Source of the DNA: Muricea muricata
Taxonomy: Eukaryota; Cnidaria; Anthozoa; Malacalcyonacea; Plexauridae
Reading direction: 5' to 3'
NCBI GenBank assembly: GCA_963855995.1
Contig: OY979729.1
Coordinates: forward strand, 6,838,115 to 6,902,114
DNA: 64,000 bases
Below the pieces are notes generated by a model, which worked only from the letters and a program-made list of their open reading frames with translations, was not told the origin of the DNA and did no database searches. This document shows positions 53,398-64,000 of the stretch, in pieces; the first letter of the stretch is position 1, and the number at the start of each line of letters is the position of its first letter. Made by a program: the position numbers and the translations under genes.

Positions 53398-56300
53398 TCA
53401 AATATCTAATGGAATGGTTGAAACAACGTCCTCCAAAACTTTACGTTTTGGATAAAAGTAACTAAAAGCGTTTTTAACTTGAACATATGTACACATCTTA
53501 TTGTTCATAACTCTAAATCCCCTATTTACACCCGACCCACTACGTTTACTTAAAATTACATCTAAATATTTATCTTTATTAATTACATTATTTTTCTTGT
53601 TTACCCCTTTACAACTAAATTTGTCTTTCCCATCCCCAAAACAATAATACGTTTTACTACATAAACTTATAATTCCATCCCCTTCCCACTCTACTTTAAA
53701 TAATCCCAGCGTTCTCTTATCATACTTAGCATGCTCTACCGTGTCTGTTCGAGGAAACCAATTACATTTATCGTTTTCAAATTCATGCATCATTTCAGGT
53801 TTAACTAAATCTCCCAGACTCTCACCACTTATAGCAATATAGGCGCTGTCCGTATCCATTTCACAATACTCAAAATCCGATCTATCTACATATTTATCTA
53901 AAAAGTCATAATAAAATTGCAACATACGTAATTTGGCGTATTGGTACACAAAGAAACCAACTTGAAGAGGCAAGTCCAGTTTAATTTTCTTCTTGCTGCT
54001 TTGGACTTCGTAGGTATCATCATCAATGGGGTTCAGTTCGCGGAAGAATGGGGAGTTTATTAGGTTAGGTACTTCGTCGTCGTCGCAGAATTTAACTTGT
54101 CGATGTCGTTCTTTGTTAGTAATGGTTTTTCCATAGGATGAATTGCCCACGAGTTTCATTGTGTCCGCGATAATAGCTTTTGAAGGGTCGGCGTCCCCAG
54201 CGCGGCGGGCATTAGACACAGCATCACCGAATGGTTTAAAACATGGTTTAGGGGTATACTCTATCACTTGATAGACACGCGTTACCTCTAAACCATGCTC
54301 CAAATACCAATTTAAGAGAGGAGTAGCCAACAGAATTTTTTCACCTATCATACTGCCGATTAGACTTCGTCTTGGTCGCTTCATGATGTCATTCTCCTCG
54401 GCGTACGCTTTCATGAATTCACCGATGTCGTCTCGAGATATCTCAGTGTTTTTGAAGATGGGACACATCTCAGAAAAATGTTCACGTAAATGTTCCGGAA
54501 CGTGAATGTCACACTCGATGCAACCAAATAATGTTTCATTTTTCACAGCGCCGAGAATAGTTTGAAGTGTCATCGTTTTTACTTTATCCAAGGGTCTTCG
54601 AAGCCGAGTAGCAATGAAACGTTGCAAGTCCTTGTTTGTCTTTTTCATATCTCGCCATTCGCATTCCCAACACTCGACGAGGTTGAAACCCTGCTTGTGG
54701 ATATACGAGCTGTTTCTCCGCGTCTCCTGGAGCAACTCTTTCATGGGTTTGTCCCGCGTCGTGTTGCTTTCTTTCCCAGCATTTAGATGGCAGTCATGCC
54801 CATGCCAATAACAACCTAATACGAAACAACAGAGAATTACAACAAAAATACACTACCAGCTAAATATTTTAGACCACGAGAAACGCTAGGATACCTCCAT
54901 GTGCCCACAGGCATTTAAGTACTTCAAGCACTTCCCACGCAATTAAAAACTCATTAATCACTCCCACGCAATACAGCTAATATCAAAACATTAATTTACC
55001 GTGAAATTGAAACACAGTTTGCGTCTCCGAACAGAATCCATCGACTGGAAGGCGACGAGCTCCAACTCTTTTCTCGGTATTGTTGTACCCATGTCTGATC
55101 TTTATCTGTTGTTGGTGGGCTTGCCATTCCAACCACTCGATCGCCATTTTACCGCTCCATTGCTTTTTAAAACCGTCGCTTTCCAGTCTTCGCGTATACT
55201 GTCCGGTTGGCATATCTTGCATGATCGCCCAGAGGTATAGCGCATTGGCGTCGTAACCGACCACTTTCTTGCATGGTTTAGGCTCTAGATTCTTTCGTGT
55301 CATTTCTGCGTTGCGTATAAAAGTTTTGTCTGTTTCGTGGTATCGGTTAAATATTATACTTGGGCCACCGACGTTATTGTCTTTCATGGAATAGTATAAG
55401 TCTTTGTCTTTTTCGGTAAATAGCGAGAAATACACGTTTGGAACATTCGAGAATAGATATTTCATCGTCAAACCCGGCACACTCACACCGTCTTTAAACA
55501 TGTCTATATCTCGCTCCTTCCAAAACTCGTTCATCTTGTCAATAGCCTCGAGGAAGGGAACGACATCAAGATTATTATACCATACCAAAAAGTCACGAAA
55601 CGTTTCCATATTGTTATCGTTCCACACGCGCTGGCAGTACTCGTATTGTTCCTCGGAAATGTCGGTGTTGGAAAGCATTGAATGGAAGGCTTCAGGGGGC
55701 GGTAAGGTGGGTAAGTTTAACTTCTCCAGGGAGTCGACCCATTCGTATGGAAAGTACCCTTTGGTCTGTGTGCACTCGTAAGCCTTTAAAAATTGTTCGT
55801 AGGAGAACCCAGGAGCCAAGTAGTTTGTGATATCGAGAAACTTCAAGTGTATTGTCTTGAGACACATGTGGTTGTTGTTTCTTTTCATCACAAACTTAAC
55901 TTGCTCATGTTTCACGAGGTGGGCAAAGAAAGGGTTTTTGGCCGCGTTGATATCATACTTTCCGGAATTGAAGCCCAGAACAGGTAGTTCCATGAGATGA
56001 AGTTCCAGTTTTTCTTGCAATTTTTCTAATGGGTGAACCTTTGTATTTTCTTCCCCGCTTTCCTCATCTTCACTCGCCTGAAAAAACGGAGAAAAAATAA
56101 TTAGAATAAATACTGCACATATATCACAAGCCCGGAAAGATAAGTAAACCATGACTAGAATTTTAAACCTCTAAAATTATTTACCTCATGCACTTCGCTC
56201 TCACTTGTTTGTCTAGCGTCCGCTTCATCTTGGGTCTCCTGCAAAAATAAGAAAGAGTAATAAGGATAAAGACTACACAGATCTAGTTGACCAACAATAT

Positions 56301-58850
56301 GGTCTATACCTGATTCAATGTGAGAAGACATTGCACCATTTCTTCCAACCATTTGTCCTCGCTACTTCCATTACATACCTAAACACAGATATAATAAGTA
56401 CAAGTCTCGAAAATACCTAGGTGGTCAAACACACAACATACCTCACTGTTTGCTATCCGTTGACTGATTTGGTCGAATACATCAGAGAAACGGTCCAACA
56501 ATAGCGAATAGCTTTCCTGACTAATTTCCACCAAATAGTCGATAAATTGTTTGAGCATTTCTCTTGTATTACCAGAGGACACAAAACACTTTGGTTCATC
56601 ATAGCCAGGAACATTGGAGCACACAGAGACACTCAAGGGGACATGTTCAGCTTCCCATGCCAGCTTTGCTGTATTTCTCGGGTGTTTGTTTTCTTTCTTA
56701 AAATAGCACTCAAAGTCGAATGTTGCTCGATATGGAAAGTATTTTAATCCTTCAGGGACCACGATTCCTTCATCTTCAAGTAAATTGAATATGGTTTGTG
56801 GTACTTTGTAAACACCACCAGGGAACACGTGTCGTACAGTCGCTTCGCAGGTTTTCTCGTGCTGATTTAAGGCTTTCGCTGTTTTCCATAATTTGTCACA
56901 TTTCGAGCAACAGTAAGATTTCGAGTACATGTTTAGGTTTTTGATATAACTGAAGTGACTCCCATAGAGATTGAGATACATGCTGTTGGCGTATGTACGG
57001 TTAGATCGTTGAATAAGTTGTGCAACAATCTCGGTTTTCTCCGTGTCTTCGTCCTCACATTCCACAAGTCGATATACATAAATATTTAGTTCAAACAATT
57101 TCTCCAAGTCGGGAAGTTCTTCGAGTGTAACACCATCAAAATCATCCCCATCTTCAGCGTAGCGTTCAAAATAATGTCGTGTGTCGCGTTCTAAATTGTG
57201 TGCGTGACATCCACGGTGTAGAGCCAAACAGCGGAAGAAACACAATTTGTCCTCGTACGGTAAGCCAGTTCGTTTGTTGCAGTCTAATGAAACAACAGCG
57301 GGATTCTCCAACACGTATTTTGGTAAGCGAGTACTGCGTCCAATAGGATGATCGCGGAGTTTCGTAACATAAAACGTAGCATTTGTAATATCCATAACAA
57401 TCCATTTAGAGTTGGGACGTTGTTGTCGAGCCCATTCAAACACATCCAAGTTCTCCAACGCGGAACGGACTTGTTGTAAGTCTTCACGATTCCGAACAAG
57501 GAACGGTGTTTCAAATACCCGGTTGTTGTTAGCCGAGGAGTGGTGGTACTGCATCTGCTCCGTATCGTTGTTGAACAGTACAAAGCCAAAGGAAAGGTTA
57601 AGTTTAAACACTGTAGTCTGGTCTTGGAATATACGTTCAACATCACTAACAAGTTCCCCCATATTCAACGAGTTTAAGCGGTAATTGTACCAATCCTGAA
57701 CTCGATTGCCACGACTTTGTCTGGTTCGGATGGTGCGCCAATTGTCTCGATGAAGTGTGGAAGGAAGGTCAGCTGGTGGGTAGACGTGATCTTGAGTAAA
57801 CGGGTAGGTGGTCGATGTCGAGGCCCCTAGAAAAAGAACATTGTTTTTTAAACATCTGCGATTCGCAAAATTGACATAAACTGCACCCGATGTTGAAGTT
57901 CCTAGGAAGAGAAATATTTGAATAATATCAGTTTTTATCCTTACCATCATAGACTCTCGCTCGTTTCGCTTGGGCCGATGTAGTTTCAGTTGCCTTGCGC
58001 TTACGACCACTAACTTGATCGTTCGATGCCCCTACAGGATAAAAGTCTCAAATTTCAAGTCCCGATCATTTGTTTAATTATAGCTGACACAACTTACCTT
58101 CGCTTACTCTTGCTCGTTTTGCTCGGGTTGTAGTGTCTGTCCTCTTTCGTTTCCCACCACCGACTTGATGCACATTCCGCTGATGAGCCTGTAGCGGAAA
58201 TATATTTCTAAACACTTCACCACAGATGTTACATGTATATTCACGTTCGGCTCCTCGTCGCTCGTGCATCTTTAGATGTTCGTTAAGCTTATCCTTGAAA
58301 ATAGAAAATAATCCACGTTAGCAAACTCAAGTTCAAATAAATACCTTACGTCAGCTTTGACTCTAGAACAAAACTACAACTAGAGCATACCTTCCGGCTA
58401 AATTTCTTATGACATTTTTGGCACTCGAAGGTCTTTTCTTGATGGATTTTTTCATGGCGTCTCAACATATTACTAGACGCAAAATCTTTATCACACAAAC
58501 CACACCTGAATGGACGGTCGCTCGAATGAACTCTTTGAATATGTCTTTTCAAATCATGCGAGCGCGTGAACACTTTATTACATTGGTCGCACACATAACC
58601 GGACTTTTTTGGTTCATTTTGCCAGTCGTTCCATTCCGCTAGAACTTGTTCTTGAATCTCTGGCGACCATGACTCAAACATATCGTCCACCGCCAACGCA
58701 CACAGTTCACGATTCAACTCCTCATTCTCCAGCTCTTCCATAAACTGATCTCTCCTAAAACATAAAACCAAATTCATAAAAATGCTTTAAATCCAAACAT
58801 TTATACAACATATCAACTTACCAGATATTTTCTTGATGTTGTTGAGACAT
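53398..58850 (-). CDS. POLB: Spliced protein-primed DNA polymerase B with C2H2 fingers and OTU-like domain
   Basis: Nine exons: 58850-58822, 58754-58391, 58293-58098, 58031-57945, 57826-56442, 56378-56310, 56238-56185, 56077-55000, 54815-53398. All eight introns are GT-AG (63-184 bp) and phases join to an open 1,559-residue frame. In order: four C2H2 fingers (about 63-173, one spanning an intron); basic linkers; an OTU-like cysteine-protease region (D418, C421 in EDKLCFFRCLAL; H516 in YGSHFSYIKN); another finger (about 531-552); exonuclease motifs (D596-F-E598; GFNSGKYD near 763-770; YNNLD899); and polymerase motifs A (GYD1004ANALYLW), B (K1308LVGNSSYG) and C (D1408TD1410S), then SKTYYCF. All catalytic residues are present. 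It copies the element from a terminal protein at its ends. The right TIR promoter lies about 70-90 bp upstream of the ATG. A possible extra mini-exon lies at 57901-57827. Confidence 0.88.
57827..57944 (-). other. PolB intron 4 with a possible alternative mini-exon
   Basis: Two acceptors are usable: TTCCTAG|GA at 57901 and TTTTCTAG|GG at 57826. Both are in phase 1. The interval 57901-57827 stays open and in frame if retained. A weak donor (G|GTGCAG near 57887) would make a 15-nt exon encoding a second copy of the G-x-S-T-S pattern that starts the next exon. Splicing here cannot be settled by reading. Confidence 0.45.
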
Positions 58851-58940
58851 TTCTCCCAAAGACTCCGATTATAGGATAGTTGTTTCGCTCGTTCTCAAGT
58901 AAAACTGATAACAATAACGTAAGCTCAACTCGACCGCAAA

Positions 58941-59330
58941 TTTATATAGTTTCATGCCACCAACCATTAACCAATCAGAGCGCGACTATAGCATACGTCA
59001 CGGGGCATACGTACGCTGTTTTAACCAATCAGAGCACGGCTATAGTGTACGTCACGGTGTGTACGTCACGGGGTGTACGTACGTTTTTCGACCAATCAGC
59101 GCGCGACATTCTCGCATACTAATTAGTGCGGCACCCTGTGAAGGCTTGCGCAACCTCGCGCAGCCACGGTGTGTACGTCACGGGTATACGTACGCTGTTC
59201 TAACCAATCAGAGCGCGGCTATAGTGTACGTCACGGGGTGCGTACGTACACGGTTCAACCAATCAGAGCACGGCTATAGCGTACGTCACGCTGCGTACGT
59301 CACGGTGTATACGTACGCGGTTCAACCAAT
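58941..59330 (-). promoter_or_regulatory. Inward TIR promoter, right copy (drives PolB)
   Basis: Mirror image of the left promoter: the same six CCAAT boxes and seven TGACGTA motifs within the identical TIR, then TATATAAA (58948-58941, minus strand). The expected start near 58918 gives a leader of roughly 70 nt to the PolB ATG at 58850. A one-base indel just inside the TIR end separates the two TATA contexts. Confidence 0.65.
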
Positions 59331-59480
59331 CATAATCTCGCATACTAATTAGTGCGGCGCCCTATGGAGGCTTGCGGCGCCCTGCGGTACCCTTGCGGCG
59401 CCCTATGGAGGCTTGCGGCGCCCTGCGGTACCCTTGCGGCGCCCTAAAAAAGGGGCTCGATCGGCCTTTATAATACTACT
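58954..59480 (-). repeat. Polinton right terminal inverted repeat, 527 bp
   Basis: Reverse complement of 45236-45762, with the same 41-bp tandem units at the outer end (59363-59444). The terminal bases are ...ATACTACT. Confidence 0.95.
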
Positions 59481-59486
59481 CACCCT
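59481..59486 (+). repeat. 6-bp target site duplication (CACCCT), right
   Basis: Exact copy of 45230-45235 directly after the element's terminal CT. Confidence 0.92.
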
Positions 59487-62070
59487 GCCCGGTACGCCCA
59501 GGAATCAGTCCCAGAATATCTAGATATTACCTTGGAAAGAGTAAAAGATGGCACTGAGGATAATAAGGGGCTCAGGGTCTCTTATAACGAGTTATTGAAA
59601 AGAACCGACCTAGAAAAAACACATTAGAAAGCAAATAACATTCTGTAAAAGGTTTGCAAATGAGCAACAAATTATTAGGACCTCCCAGACGTGTGTTAAA
59701 GAAATGAAAGCTATAGTATTGGGCACAACTGATAGGCTTTTAAATTCAAGTATTAATAGAGTATAATCAGACTTGTAACCTTTAAAACTCTATGTTAATC
59801 AAGTGCTAACTTAGGACAGGTTGCAAGCATTTTAATAAATATTTAATAAATCAGGGACGTGCCGAGCGTGCTGAGTGAGGGAGATTACACCTCAACGAGT
59901 TTTCGATTCGGATAGTCAAGAGTTTTTCGAAAGCCTATGTCTAAAAATGTGGAGGCTCTCAAATTCAAATAATCGGAGAATAAATTCTTACATAATTAAT
60001 TTCACAGCTTTGAACTGCTTCATGTTAATTAAGGAATGTCTGTAAAAAAGAAACACTAGGAAGAATTCAAAGAAAGAAGAAAACAACAAAATGTTGCATG
60101 CTAGCGTATCTTATCAATGTTATCATGTTCTTTTTTGTCTCTGTTTTTGCTGTCAAGTTTACCTGGCTTATCCAAGCATACAACCACAGGCACACCGACT
60201 TTGCGATTGATGCTGAATTATTTTCCCACTCAGTCTAGGATTTGCATATGATTTAATTAGCATTCCATTTAGGACAGAGTATTCAACTGTTTTAGGAGAA
60301 GTTCACCATGACCGTCAACATAGTAAGGCTGCCTGAGAATCAATCTGGGACGAAACATCAAACTTACCACACCAAAAAACAACGCTTTTGCAACAGTGGT
60401 ATCTACCAAAGCATAAAAGCTTAAGTCATTCTGAAGTTCTTACCCAGATCGAACAGATATCACGTTTTTAGCGGTGATCATTGGGAAGTATGAAGTTCCT
60501 AGCATTGATACTTAAAGAAATAGCCATGCAATACCCGTGGCACAGTATAGGGAATGAACATTTGGACCACTCAGCAGTGCAACATGTCCCCCTATTTTTA
60601 TGCAATTAATTGTTCCAATCACAGATAATGGCCAGACAGCCAGTTCAGCGTTTTTATTGGTCAGAAAATGCGTCAAAAAACGTCTGCGGAAAAACGTCTG
60701 CGTATGCGTCAATTTAATTGACATTGGTGCTGCGAACATATTATTGAAGCTATAAAAGTGTTCTGAATATTTAAAATGGAAGCCTAAAGGAGTGACCCAG
60801 ATGGTAGCCTATTATAATATAGCTATGATGAATCCTGAACACTCATTGCTTGAGAGCCCTGTTGATATATTAAACTGTATGCCAACAAGGAAAATTTCTC
60901 GTCGCATGCGTTCAAGTTATTTTATATTTTTGTTGCTATACTGTTTCGGACGTAGTAGCTAAGACAATCATTATTTTATTCTGTTAATTTATACGAGTAA
61001 TTTATGCATGTTGATTTACATATTTAATCTGATTACCCGCTGATTCATTGATGATGCGCACGCCGTAATTCGATATAGGATAAGAATAGCTTTGCGCAAA
61101 GTGTGCGACAATAACAAAATGCGCTCAGACGTTTAGATAAAACTCGAACAGAGATAGTTCCAGGCTGTAGAGATCCACTCTTCAGAATGATAGGATATAT
61201 AATGTCCAATTTCAAATATAATTACTGAAAAATCTCTACGGTTTGAGTATGATTTCGTTCATTGGCAACATATACAATTAAAGAAATATAAAACTTTTCT
61301 CCCTGTTGATATGCAGTTATATCAACACTCCTAATTGAAAAAACTTGAAATTTTGTGAAGACACTCCGCCCTGCGGCCGTACGTTGTGTTTCCATCAAAT
61401 TTCTCGTTTTTCCAATTTCTACTCGTGTTGATATAACTGTATATGAACACAGAAAATGTTTTATATTTATAGAGAAAGACAAAGACAAGAAATATAAAAC
61501 ATTTCCACCACTTAAATAATATAGTATTCACCATATTTTAAAACAGTTTTGACCAGATTTTCCTGGTTTAACCATCGATAAATAATGACAGAGCCGTGGC
61601 CTTGACATTTTTACGACGATACATGAAGGCTGATTAGTGAATAGAGACTAAAAATTGAACTTGTATTCCAAGCTTAACACACATCCTAATCTACAGCATT
61701 ATTTGCTAAATTCTAGTTCCAGGACAACCCGTCTGCTAATAATTTTCTATTACAGGGACCACAGAGCAATTTTTGGATTGAGGGGGCCGAATGCTTAGCT
61801 TCCCAGGGGCAGAAGGGGGCCAGGGCAACAATCAAGTCCCCATTCTTGCTTCGTTCTTTTTCAACTTTTTTCCGTTTTTTTCATTTTTTAAGTTTTTTTC
61901 TTAAACTATCTTGCAGTTGCGACGTGTTCATGTTTCTTGTTGGGGTTCTTTATTAGTAAATACTGGAAAAAATATATGTATGTTATTTCGACGCCAATCC
62001 TTTTGCTGGATGTCAGAGTGCGTCTTCCCAAAATCACAGCCAAAATGTTAATGAGGTGCTCTTGATCTGT
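59487..62070. other. Non-coding right flank of the Polinton
   Basis: No gene recognised. It includes a diverged copy (about 60240-60440: CAACTGTTTTAGGAGAAGTT then CACCATGACCGTCAACA) of the outer part of the 62-64 kb inverted duplication, and a hairpin at 61283-61469. Confidence 0.5.
61283..61469. repeat. Inverted repeat, ~47-bp arms
   Basis: The left arm contains AAATATAAAACTTTTCT and CAGTTATATCAACAC; the right arm is GTGTTGATATAACTG then AGAAAATGTTTTATATTT. The inner 15 bp are perfect. MITE-like. Confidence 0.7.
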
Positions 62071-63924
62071 AGTCTAGGACCTGTCAAGGACTTTGCATGC
62101 ATTTCATTTACCCCAGATAATCTCAACTGTTTTGGGGTGAGTTCACCATGACGAACAAGGACGGGACGAAATATCCGAAAACGACACCTGCAGAAATAAC
62201 CCTCTCGTTAGGACTACAACTTCTGAATCATTAGAGATAAAATTGTTTTTAAGCTTTTATGGTGTTCAGAGTGGTCACATTAGGGGTGGTTGTTAGGAAG
62301 CAAAAAATCTCTAGCTTTAATATATTCCAAGAATATGGTCATACCTTATCATGGGAAAATTGCTGAATATGCATAATTTAAGTTACAACATTGGCAAAGT
62401 GGATTATTTATATTTTTTACGAAAATTTTTTCGCTGTTGTCAAACTTCACACTTGTTTAAACATAATTCTCGTATTCTACATAACAGAGCATGCAAACCT
62501 GCCGATATATAGTGCCGATAAATTTACTCACCGACGCCATTTTGCGAATTCGGCCTTGTGTTGCAGATTGCTTAGCTTTTCACGGTCGTATACTTCACAC
62601 GAGTTTTAACTGTAGCACACGAACAAACGGTAATGTGGTAAACTTTGGAAGCAAAAATTAAACAATTCGACTCGCAGGTTTTGATGCAAACCACTCTGAA
62701 GAAATTCCATCACGGGGCAACCGGTCGCCAATTTCAAAACACACACGAACTGCACGAAAAGAACGCGCGAACTTGATGACAGGGGGGATTGCACATTTTC
62801 ACGATCGACGCTCGTGCGAGGACCTGAATATAACCAAGAAAGTAATGTTGTTTAGCACAAGATACTTGTTTTTGAATTGTTTCTCAAAAATATTTTTGAC
62901 ATGTTTATGTTGAAAATAGCGATCTGAAGAGCTTGCTTTCATTTGATTCATGGGTTTGCTGTGGTCCTCGCACGAAAACCCCCCCCCCTGTCATCAAGTT
63001 CGCGTGTTCTAGATCTTTTCGTGCAGTTCGTGAGTGTTTTGAAATTGGCGACCGGCTGCCTCGTGATGGAATTTCTTCGGAGTGGTTTACATCAAACCTG
63101 CGAGTCGAATTGTTTAATTTTTGCTTCCAAAGTTTACCACATTTATACCGTTTGTTCGTGTGCTACAGTTAAAACTCGTGTGAAGTGTGTTACATGCTAT
63201 ATTTCGAGAAGACAAGTGACATGACCCAAAGTTGAAGCTATAATTCGCCAAAACAACACTTCGACAACATCGAAGATTTTAAAGTCACAGAAGCAACGGG
63301 ATTCGTTCAAAGCCATTAAGGATGTTCTTCTAATAGTACCTAGCAAAACCAATGGCATTTTGCGGATCATTAAAGCAAAGTACGACGGTGAAAAGCGAAG
63401 GAATCTGCAACACACGGCCGAATTCGCAAAATGGCGTCGGTGAGTACATTTATCGGCACTATATATCGGCAGGTTTGCATGCTCTGTTATGTAGAATACG
63501 AGAATTATGTTTAAACAAGTGTGAAGTTTGACTAAAGCGAAAAAATTTTCGTAAAAAATACAAATAATCCACTTTGCCGATGTTGTAACATAAATTATGC
63601 ATATTCAGCAATTTTCCCATGATAAGGTATGACCATATTCTTGGAATATATTGAAGCTAGAGATTTTTGCTTCCTAACAACCACCCCTAATGTGACCACT
63701 CTGAACACCATAAAAGCTTAAAAACAAATGTATCTCTAATGATTCAGAAGTTGTAGTCCTAAGAAGAGGGTTATTTCTGTGGGTGCTCATTTTCGGACAT
63801 TTCGTCCCGGATTCAGGTTTGGGCAAATATGCCATCTTGTTCATCATGGTGAACTCACCCCAAAACAGTTGAGATTATCTGGGGTAAATGAAACAGATAC
63901 AAAGTCCTTGACAGGTCCTAGACT
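62071..63924. repeat. 1.85 kb inverted duplication with first-exon-like arms
   Basis: The left arm 62071-62823 is mirrored by the right arm 62963-63924, with about 140 bp between. Shared blocks include AGTCTAGGACCTGTCAAGGA, TTTTCCCATGATAAGGTATG, and CGAATTCGCAAAATGGCGTC then GGTGAGTA. The right arm carries about 170-200 extra bases (63190-63390), present there or deleted from the left. Each arm reads outward from GCAAAATGGCGTCG into a GT donor, like a short first coding exon. The reading frames are otherwise short and no protein is recognised. It may be a fold-back transposon that captured a gene's 5' end, or a head-to-head duplication. Confidence 0.7.
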
Positions 63925-64000
63925 ACTGAGCTGTAACGCTACTTATTGGAAAAACGTCAAGTAGCACTGGTTATAATTAACCGCCATTCAATCAATCACA

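Larger units (their letters stand above)
45236..59480. mobile_element. Complete Polinton (Maverick) element, 14,245 bp
   Basis: It begins AG and ends CT, with 527-bp inverted repeats at each end and a 6-bp target duplication. The interior encodes integrase, protein-primed PolB, adenain-like protease, packaging ATPase, and major and minor capsid proteins. This is the full Polinton core set for self-synthesising transposition and a predicted virion. Other genes are a GRF-finger protein, a pVI/pX-like protein, a small zinc-finger protein and two conserved ORFs of unknown role. Genes are packed head to tail in two convergent blocks meeting near 50.96-51.02 kb, and polymerase occupies the right third. 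Nearly every ORF is open, so the insertion is young. The only visible lesion is a TGA in the major capsid frame. It is slightly short for the family's usual 15-20 kb. Confidence 0.97.

Noticed and set aside
45230-59486. Reading the element as an integrated adenovirus or as a virophage
   Set aside because: The chromodomain integrase, 6-bp duplication, TIR layout and PolB type are those of Polintons. Adenovirus-like parts are limited to the shared protease and pVI/pX-like protein.
59487-62070. Host gene directly disrupted by the Polinton
   Set aside because: Neither flank shows a reading frame or splice structure continuing across the insertion point.

Overview
This window is eukaryotic nuclear DNA from an AT-rich, repeat-dense invertebrate genome. 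The sequence shows GT-AG introns, AATAAA signals and TATA boxes. It also carries remnants of Ty3/Gypsy, BEL/Pao, LINE, MULE-like and PIF/Harbinger elements, many palindromic MITEs, and one Polinton (Maverick). The mix suggests a marine invertebrate, most plausibly a cnidarian. That is an inference; no rRNA, tRNA or diagnostic host gene is present to prove it. Host coding sequence is minimal: two splice-bounded exons (2359-2620 and 11477-11852), the second encoding LDL-receptor class B (YWTD) repeats. They are phase compatible and may belong to one secreted or receptor protein.

Layout. 1-13.2 kb: the two host exons among decayed transposons. These are a Gypsy RT/RNase H piece at 3.4-3.9 kb, a Harbinger-type MITE at 5.9 kb, a BEL/Pao pol at 6.1-9.0 kb broken by a LINE fragment and a MITE, a composite palindrome at 9.9-11.1 kb, and a LINE 3' end at 12.7-13.2 kb. 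13.67-27.39 kb: a minus-strand Gypsy element with two 202-203 bp LTRs and matching TATG flanks, opened up by nested insertions. The insertions are a second LTR, an intron-containing MULE-like transposase gene that is itself interrupted, and a 2.3 kb TIR element. 28-37.5 kb: fold-back MITEs, a plus-strand Gypsy pol remnant and a Harbinger transposase remnant. 40.2-42.0 kb: a 1.75 kb non-autonomous DNA transposon with ~430 bp inverted arms and a perfect 8-bp target duplication.

The centrepiece is a 14,245-bp Polinton at 45236-59480. It starts AG and ends CT, has 527-bp terminal inverted repeats that look identical, and is flanked by a perfect 6-bp duplication (CACCCT). Reading inward from the left, the plus strand carries a triple GRF-zinc-finger protein, a chromodomain integrase, a penton-like minor capsid protein, a basic pVI/pX-like protein, the double-jelly-roll major capsid protein and an adenain-like protease. 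The minus strand carries, from the right end, a spliced nine-exon protein-primed DNA polymerase B with N-terminal C2H2 fingers and an OTU-like domain, then a small zinc-finger protein, the packaging ATPase and two conserved Polinton ORFs of unknown function. Each TIR ends inward in a TATA box preceded by alternating CCAAT boxes and TGACGTA (CRE-like) motifs, so the same promoter is placed at both ends. One end drives the GRF gene and the other drives the polymerase.

The gene set suggests an element able to replicate by protein priming, integrate and form virions. However, the major capsid gene carries an in-frame TGA at codon 13. Either this copy is recently defective for capsids, or translation starts at a downstream Met.

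Right of the Polinton there is no recognisable gene up to a 1.85 kb inverted duplication (62071-63924). Each arm of that duplication holds a first-exon-like ATGGCGTCG followed by a GT splice donor.
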